Position numbers and translations under genes: made by a program. Positions 57,480 to 64,000 of a stretch of 64,000 nucleotides of DNA are shown here, piece by piece. Under the pieces are notes generated by a model. It ran no database searches, was not told where the DNA came from, and saw only the letters and a program-made list of their open reading frames with translations. This DNA is from Sporobolomyces roseus (Eukaryota; Basidiomycota; Microbotryomycetes; Sporidiobolales; Sporidiobolaceae): NCBI GenBank assembly GCA_016617785.1, contig JADILM010000008.1:868001-932000 (forward strand), written 5' to 3'. The stretch's first letter is position 1, and the number at the start of each line of letters is the position of its first letter.

Positions 57480-57779
57480 CGATCGAGACAAACGAAACGA
57501 AACTCATCTTTGATCTTGACCACAACTCGCTACAGCTCTGATAGACCAAAGACACCCTCGGAACTACCTCTACTATACCCTCGACCGAGTACACCCAACA
57601 AGAGCAGCTCGAATCAAAGAGAAAGATCTCACCCCCGCCTAAATCTGCACAAGGTTGTTACTAGTCGGCGACAGCTCGAGATAGACTAGGTAAACCTTCT
57701 ATACTATCTTTAGGCATGTATATGCACTCTGAGAACGGGACTGTCGCTAACGTTGTGGCTTCGCAGACAGACTCTATCG

Positions 57780-60700
57780 ATGCCTCGCCTGACTAGCGAA
57801 GAAGGGGAACAACCACCGCCGCCTCCAGAGGCTTATTCGGATGATTACTCAGAGTCGGACGAGTACGAGGAATCGGAAGAAGCGAATTCAGCTGCGGGAT
57901 ATCAGACTCATTACGGACAGCAAAGTTATGGAGAATGGGACGAAGGAGTAGACATTGATTCCGTAAGCTCGCCTTCACTGGACCTCAAGGTCTATGAGTG
58001 TATCGCTTACCTAGTCGATCAATGTGCAGAACATGCGACACGGTTTCTCGGAAGCTTATTCTTCGGAAGAGTTCCTCCAAGTTCGTTTCGCTTCTCGTCC
58101 ACGCCTCCCTTAGGTGCTAATCACAACCCTCTACCAGGCTCTCGAGAAGAATTACTTCCTCTATTGGACCGACACACGGCATGAAAGAGTAGGACTACCG
58201 AAACCTCCCTCTTCAGATCCCGCCGACAACAAGATCGATTGGCGGAATCGAGATCGAATTCGTACCGCTTCCGCCGTCCTCGTCGTATGTCTACGAATCG
58301 GTTACGACCCACCAGATGTGATCAAGACGGATCCCTGTGCGAAACTCGAATGTTGGGTCGATCCTTACGCTCTCGCAAAGGACAAAGCGATGGAACGAAT
58401 CGGAAAGAACCTTCAGCAACAATTCGAGAACCTAGCAGCAACTCCCAAGACTCGTTACAAGCAGTACCTCGACCCTCCGATCGAAGATGCGAAGAAGTTC
58501 TGCACAGCAGCTCGCAAAACCGCAAAGAACGAACGAACTCTCTTCTACTACAACGGTCACGGAGTTCCGAAACCTACACCGAGTGGAGAACTGTGGTTGT
58601 TTAATCGACAGTACACTCAGTACATCCCAGTGTCTTTGGCGGATATCATTAGTTGGATTGGGAGTCCGGCGATTTACGTTTGGGATTGTTCAGCGGCGGG
58701 TAACATTGTTGAGAAAGTGAAGGAGTTCAGTCTGAAGCGGGATCAAGAGCTGGAACGAGAAGCAGCGACGGCTCAGGCGCAAGGAGCAGTCGGTCCCGAT
58801 GGTCAACCAACAGAAGCGAAACCTTCGATTCCCAACGTTCCCTTTCGAGATACGATTCAACTCGGCGCATGTCTGGGTCACGAACAACTCCCCATGAACC
58901 CTGATCTCCCCGCCGATCTCTTCACCTGCTGCCTTACCTCTCCCATCGAAATCGCTCTCCGATTCTTCCTCCTCCGAAATCCTCTCAAAACGAATCTCGA
59001 CGTCGACATGCTTCTCAAGATCCCTGGCAAGCTCAACGATCGACGGACACCTCTCGGAGAACTCACTTGGATCTTCACTGCCGTCACCGATACCATCGCC
59101 TGGAATACCCTACCTCGAGAACTCTTCCAAAAACTCTTCCGACACGACCTCGTCGTTGCAGCACTCTTCCGAGGTTTCCTACTCGCCGAACGAATCATGC
59201 GCTTCTATGAGTGTACCCCTATCTCCGTCCCTGCTCTTCCTCAAACCCACAATCACCCTCTTTGGGATAGTTGGGATCTCGCAGTCGACATGTGTCTCGC
59301 CCAACTCCCCGCTCTTCTCGAACACGAACAACGGTGGCTCGACTCTCTTCCTCCACAACCACCAACAATGCCCGATCAACCTCCACCTCCTCTCCCTCCC
59401 CCACCTCCTTCTCCCTACGTTCACTCGACTTTCTTCGCCGAACAACTTACCGCTTTCGAGATCTGGCTCGAACAAGGAACGGTAGCGAAACGACGGCATC
59501 CAGAACAACTCCCTGTCGTCCTTCAAGTCCTCCTCTCTCAAGCTCATCGACTCAAAGCTCTCATCCTCCTCTGTAAATTCCTCGATCTCGGTCCTTGGGC
59601 AGTCAACGTCGCTCTCTCGATCGGTATCTTCGCCTACGTCCTTCGACTCCTGCAGGCTCCCGCCGTCGAACTCAAGCCTGTCCTCATCTATATCTGGGCT
59701 CGAATTCTCGCCGTTTACGAGAATTGCAAGGAGGATCTCCTGAAACAAGCTTACCCCTCCTCTCGACCCATCGACCAAGCTCCTTACACCTACTTCGTCT
59801 CCGTCCTTCACCCTTCCTCGACCAACCAGCTTCCCCTTCCGAACGTATCCGAACATCGAGCGATGTGCGCCTTCATCCTCGCCGTCTGCTGTCGTGATTA
59901 CAAGAATGGACAAGTCGCCTGTCTCCGAGTCAATGTCTTCGAATCCTGCCTCGTTCACCTTCGAGATGAAGATCCTCTCCTTCGGCAGTGGTCGATTCTT
60001 TGCATCGCGATGATGTGGGATGACTTCGACGAAGCGAAGGGAATGGGAGTCAAGGCACGAGTTCACGAAGTCTTCTGCAACCTCCTTCACACCGACACGG
60101 TCCCAGAAGTTCGAGCTTCCGTCATGTACGCTCTCGGAACTCTCCTTGGAACAACGGGATCAAGCAATCCAGCGAAGAAGTTTGGAAGGTCGGTGGCATG
60201 TAGTGAGGCGGCATCAGGGTTATCGGCAAGTGAGCAAACCGACGTCGAATTGGGAGTCGCGATGGCAACGTTGAAATCGGCTTCCGATGGATCTCCACCA
60301 GTTCGAAGGGAACTCATCATCCTCCTTTCCTCGGTCGTCAACGAACACATTGGTCAATTCATCATCGCAGCTTACCGGATGATCGTCGAAAGGGCGAACA
60401 AGTCTAGCGCGGGAGACACGGGGAACGGTGGATTGGAGGAACGGTTAGCGTCGATCTCAGCGAACCTCAACGCGGCAGCGGAAAGTAACGAAGGACCTTC
60501 GAATCCAGCATTCCAAGCTACGATGTTCTCCTGCATCCATCAAGCGCTCTTCGACCTCTCGATCGACCCTCAACCTGAAATCGCTCAACTCGCACAGCAA
60601 GTCGTCGATTACATTCTCGAACAACTCTTCGCCTCTCCCCTCGGTCCTGCTGCTCGATCAGCTCTCAACAACGCTCCTACCTCCGCCTCCCATCCTCGTA

Positions 60701-62933
60701 TCCCGCCTTCTCAGACTCCAGCTACCGTCCACGTCGAACAAGTTCAAAGTCGGGATCCGATCAAGACAAACGGTCACGCTGCTCCAGCAAGCGGTTTCGG
60801 AGGTACGATCAAACGAACTGCGACTGCAGTTCGATCTCTCGCACACATGGCTCTCGATGGATCAGCCGCATCGACTCCCGCACCTTCTCCCCCTCCTTCT
60901 TTCTCCTCGAACACACGTCTCAAAAATGCACCACCTTCAGCAGCGGCAACGAATCCCCGAACAACCCTTCAACCTTCCGCCTCGACTGATTCGCTTCGAC
61001 ACCTCCAAATGCGAGTTGGCAAACCTGCGCTCAAATCTCGTCCCTCAGCATCGATTGATCCCGCCCAAATCGAAGCTATCATCTCTCAACTGATACAACA
61101 AGATGAAGAACGCCTGAAGCAACGACGCTCGATGCCGGTCGTCAATGCCGATGCTGAAGAGAATGGTCAAATCTTCCCTCTCAAGAGTTCTTTCTTCGAT
61201 TTCGCTCTCGAGTACTACAAGGAATCGCAGATGAGGGTGCGTCATTCTCCCCTATTCAGCTCTATCAGACTGATGCTGAATGAGTCGAATCGGCACAGTC
61301 TACCGAAGCTGATGAGCCAGGAAGTGTTTCCCACAACGAACGAATTTGGCGACGACAACGAAATGAAGCGATCATCATCAAGACTCAACCGATGAAAGGT
61401 CCAGCTTGTGAGTTTCTACTCTCGATCGTACTTTATGGCATAGACTGACGAGTAGGGCTTGTAACAGGTCGAGCACGCTGGGATGAACAAGTCGGTTTCT
61501 TCAGCAGTGAAGCCGTTCCGAATCGCATCATCTTCCATCAATTCGAACCTCATCTTCTCTCCGCCGACGATAAAGGAAACATCGCCGTCTATGAATGGGA
61601 GAAGAACCTGCGGATCAATCACTTTGCGAACGGTACTCCACCGAATGTTCCTATCACGACTCTTCGTTTTGTCAACGAAGATGATATCGCTCTTCTTCTC
61701 ACCGGTTCCTGTGAGCTATCATTCCAATCTACAGAGCTCGAGTACAGCGCTCATGTTCAGTATTGAGACAGCCGATGGAGACATTCGACTTTTCCGATCT
61801 TACGAATCACCAGAAGACGTCAAACTCATTTCTTCGTTCCAAGGTATCTCCGAGACGATTCCTACGAGCTCGAACGAAGCGGATGCGGGACTCGTCGTTG
61901 AATGGCAGCAAGGTCGTGGTCAAGTCTTGATGGGAGGAAATGTCAAATATATTCGAGTTTGGGATGCTACGAGAGAAACCGTTCTACAGGTAAGCTCTCC
62001 CCTCTAACATCTTTCTCACTCTCAAAAAGAGTTGAGCTTACGTTGGGTCCTTGCTATAGGATCTCGCAACTCGAGCGAATTCTTGTTTGACCTCGTTGAC
62101 TTGCGATCAAGTGGCAGGAAACATTCTCGTGGCCGGATTCGGAGATGGTGGTGTTCGAGTGTACGATCGTCGACTAGCTCCTCGAGACAACATGGTGAGG
62201 AGATACACGGGAGCTCACGGTGCTTGGGTTTCGAATGTTCACATGCAACGAGGTGGGAATCGAGAACTCGTCACGGGAAGGTATGGCTTTCTCTCTCTCT
62301 TCCATATCTCTTGTCGAAGCTGATCACTTTTCGATGTAACAGTGTCGCTGGAGAAGTTTGTCTGTGGGATATTCGCCTGACTGAACCAATCAAGACGGTT
62401 CAAGCACATCAAGGAGGAATGACTCAAATGACCGTTCATGAACATGCTCCTATCTTTGCCACGTGAGTCGAATTCTCTCTGCATCACTACGCTAGTATTG
62501 TAACGATGAGGGGATGTATTTGACTCGCAGGAGTTCCGCTTACAACGTCGTGAAAATCTGGAATATGAACAATTCTGATGAACCCATCTCAAAGTTCCGC
62601 AACACCTGTATGTTTTCCTCTTTATACCTTCCCTTTTTCTCATTTTCTTACAAACCTCGAACGTACAGCTGGTCTCCTCAACTCGAAGGCTTCCTCTATG
62701 ACGGCGATGGCTTTCCATCCTCACCATATGGCCCTTGCTGTAGCTTCGAACGATGGCATCAAACCCGGATCGACGGAAAGTGTAGGACACATCAACCTGT
62801 TCGAGATGGAGAACTATCGAAAGTCTATGAACACGGTGAGTCTGGCTTTTTCTTTCACTTCTTCGATAGCGCGAACTAAACTCGCTTCTCTTCTCAGATG
62901 TCGAGCACTCTCTCCTGGAACGCCTTCATGTAA
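57780..62933 (+). CDS. KOG1: Raptor/KOG1, TORC1 scaffold subunit
   Basis: Scaffold that recruits substrates to TORC1. The start MPRLTSEEGEQ (57780) leads an acidic N-terminus. Small exons then give NMRHGFSEAYSSEEFLQ and ALEKNYFLYWTDTRHE, the raptor signature. The caspase-like RNC domain (58140-59220) has NRDRIRTASAVLVVCLRIGY, DPPDVIKTDPCAKLECWVDP, FYYNGHGVPKP with its His and VWDCSAAGNIV with its Cys, so the dyad positions are kept. HEAT-like repeats follow (GPWAVNVALSIGIFAYVLRL; VRASVMYALGTLLGT), then a Ser/Pro linker (60700-61000) and a C-terminal WD40 propeller (FGDGGVRVYDRRLA; GEVCLWDIRL; NVVKIWNMNN). It ends STLSWNAFM, TAA 62931-62933. About 1,500 residues, intron-poor in the middle and intron-rich at both ends. 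Confidence 0.95.
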
Positions 62934-63190
62934 TACCCCCTTCTCTTTCTCAGTCTCTCTCCTTCCTTTCATCTTTCTCCTGCCGTTCCTTCCTTATCTA
63001 TACCTTCTCTCGCTCGAGTTCGAAATCCCAAAATCTTGTAACTCTATCTTGTATCATTCTCTGCCCTGAACTCTCTTAATCTTCTTCTCTCCCTCTCTTC
63101 CTCTCTCTTGCAACGCTCGAGAATACCTCTTTGTCTCTGTTCCTCTCAGAACCGTTCGATCTCAAATGCTGCATATAATTAAACAGTTCC
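62934..63190. other. Convergent 3' region, raptor / mL40
   Basis: 257 bp between two stop codons, strongly C/T-rich on the plus strand. No gene seen. Confidence 0.45.
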
Positions 63191-63845
63191 TCACGCCTTC
63201 TTCCCTCCTGCTGTTGACTTCTGTTGACCTGGAGCTTTCCAATCACTATCCCACAGTTGCCCTCCCGGTTGTTCCATCGGTACCCTCAATTCCCTCGGTA
63301 CTAATCCTTCCAACCTAGCGTTCGTCTTCTCACTCTGATCAACATTCTGGAACTTCTTTCCACCTACCGCCTTCTCCCATAGCTTCTTGTCCGTCTCCTC
63401 CAATAGATCGATCGCTTGTCGCATTGAAGTGTACTTGCGAGCCAATTCGGTAGAATGAGTTTCCCTTCGATGGCGTTGATGGAGTGCCCACGCCCGGGTG
63501 ATGGTCTCGTGTACTTCTGGAGAAGGTACGACTTTCTGAAATGCTGCTAATCGGTCCGCCTCGTTCGGTGAAGATTCGTAAAGAACCTGGATAGATCAAG
63601 AATCATCAAATCAGCGACAAACGCTCTATCTCTGGGAATGGTAGCACAGGATGACTCACATTCTTTATAGCTTCCACCCGTGAGTCCGCTGAGCCTTCTC
63701 CTGGCCGTGTTCCTCTGTTTGTTACTTGGTTTGCCTTTTTTCGAGATCCGGATGCGCTGCTCGCTTTCGCTGTAGCATAGGTACGGGTCGCTGAGGGTGT
63801 AGCAGGGAGGGATTGGAGCAATCTCGAGCTGGAAGATCGTAGCAT
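63191..63845 (-). CDS. Mitochondrial large-subunit ribosomal protein mL40 (MRPL28/MRPL40)
   Basis: The ATG at 63845 gives an Arg/Ser-rich mitochondrial targeting presequence (MLRSSSSRLLQSLPATPSAT). A basic stretch is spliced (intron about 63595-63660) to VLYESSPNEADRLAAFQKVV and ITRAWALHQRHRRE. The helix ELARKYTSMRQAIDLLEETD and the C-terminal block LVPRELRVPMEQPGGQLWD match the fungal mL40 pattern (AWxLHQRH, RVPxxxPP, then W). The stop is TGA 63191-63193. About 195 residues, normal for the family. Confidence 0.85.
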
Positions 63846-64000
63846 ATTGTGAGGTTGAAGTTTGGGTTGAGAGAAAGCGATGAGAGACAAAGGCTGAACC
63901 TCGACACCTCACTCGCTCTTCTCTGATCGCTTCGTGACTGATCCAGGACATTATTGTATCTCTGCGGATGGTGGTTCGAGAGGACGCAGCTTCTGCCCTT
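63846..64000. promoter_or_regulatory. Upstream region of mL40, window end
   Basis: 155 bp before the mL40 start; promoter expected. No other feature visible before the window ends. Confidence 0.3.

Larger units (their letters stand above)
56739..57779. promoter_or_regulatory. Divergent intergenic region, ATG12 / raptor, disrupted by a mobile element
   Basis: 1,041 bp between the start codons. Without the 646-bp element and one 8-bp duplicate, the spacer would be about 390 bp, similar to other divergent spacers here. Host sequence remains at 56739-56817 and 57480-57779. Confidence 0.6.

Noticed and set aside
59179..60090. A 303-codon open frame on the minus strand inside raptor
   Set aside because: It is antisense to the conserved raptor coding sequence, with skewed composition caused by the strong codon bias (few TTA/CTA/TCA on the sense strand). 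It has no family features.

Overview
The window looks like nuclear DNA of a basidiomycete fungus. Genes are dense (about one per 2.5-3 kb) and lie on both strands. Almost all are split by short GT-AG introns of about 50-75 nt, often with a CTGAC/CTNAC-like branch site. Codon use favours CGA, TCG and CTC. The short introns, intron number and protein types suggest a yeast-like Pucciniomycotina (Microbotryomycetes-like) species, but I could not test this beyond inspection.

Layout, left to right: kinesin-3 motor (minus, C-terminus off the window) | RPB6 (+) | myosin regulatory light chain (-) | three tandem F-box/LRR-like paralogues (+), the second with an in-frame stop and the third with a frameshift | PB1-domain protein (-) | Atos/DUF4210 protein (-) | monoglyceride-lipase-like hydrolase (-) head to head with FAB1/PIKfyve (+) | coiled-coil protein (-) | FLX1-type mitochondrial carrier (-) | SPT4 (-) | low-complexity nuclear protein with a possible SSXT-like segment (+) | seven-TM protein with a ~1,000-residue Ser-rich tail (-) | ORC4 (+) | proteasome alpha-2 (-) | secreted beta-helix protein (-) | TTC1-like TPR protein (+) | LRR protein (+) | ATG12 (-) | a 646-bp transposon-like element | raptor/KOG1 (+) | mitochondrial ribosomal protein mL40 (-).

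Most genes are conserved eukaryotic housekeeping functions: transcription (RPB6, SPT4), replication origin recognition (ORC4), proteasome, TORC1 signalling (raptor), autophagy conjugation (ATG12), endolysosomal phosphoinositide synthesis (FAB1) and mitochondria (FLX1, mL40). They form no operon-like unit. ATG12 and raptor, both nutrient/autophagy genes, share a divergent intergenic region, and that region is where the mobile element has landed.

The most notable items are: (1) the element at 56826-57471, with 9-bp inverted termini, a perfect 8-bp target-site duplication and dense subterminal CCGTA/TACGG motifs, all fitting a non-autonomous hAT element; (2) the decaying F-box tandem array, including an in-frame TAA inside a 12-nt GT...AG segment; (3) the seven-TM protein with a giant Ser-rich tail, assembled by joining exons that look like two genes. 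I found no CRISPR array, rRNA or convincing tRNA, and no multi-gene system that is clearly new.
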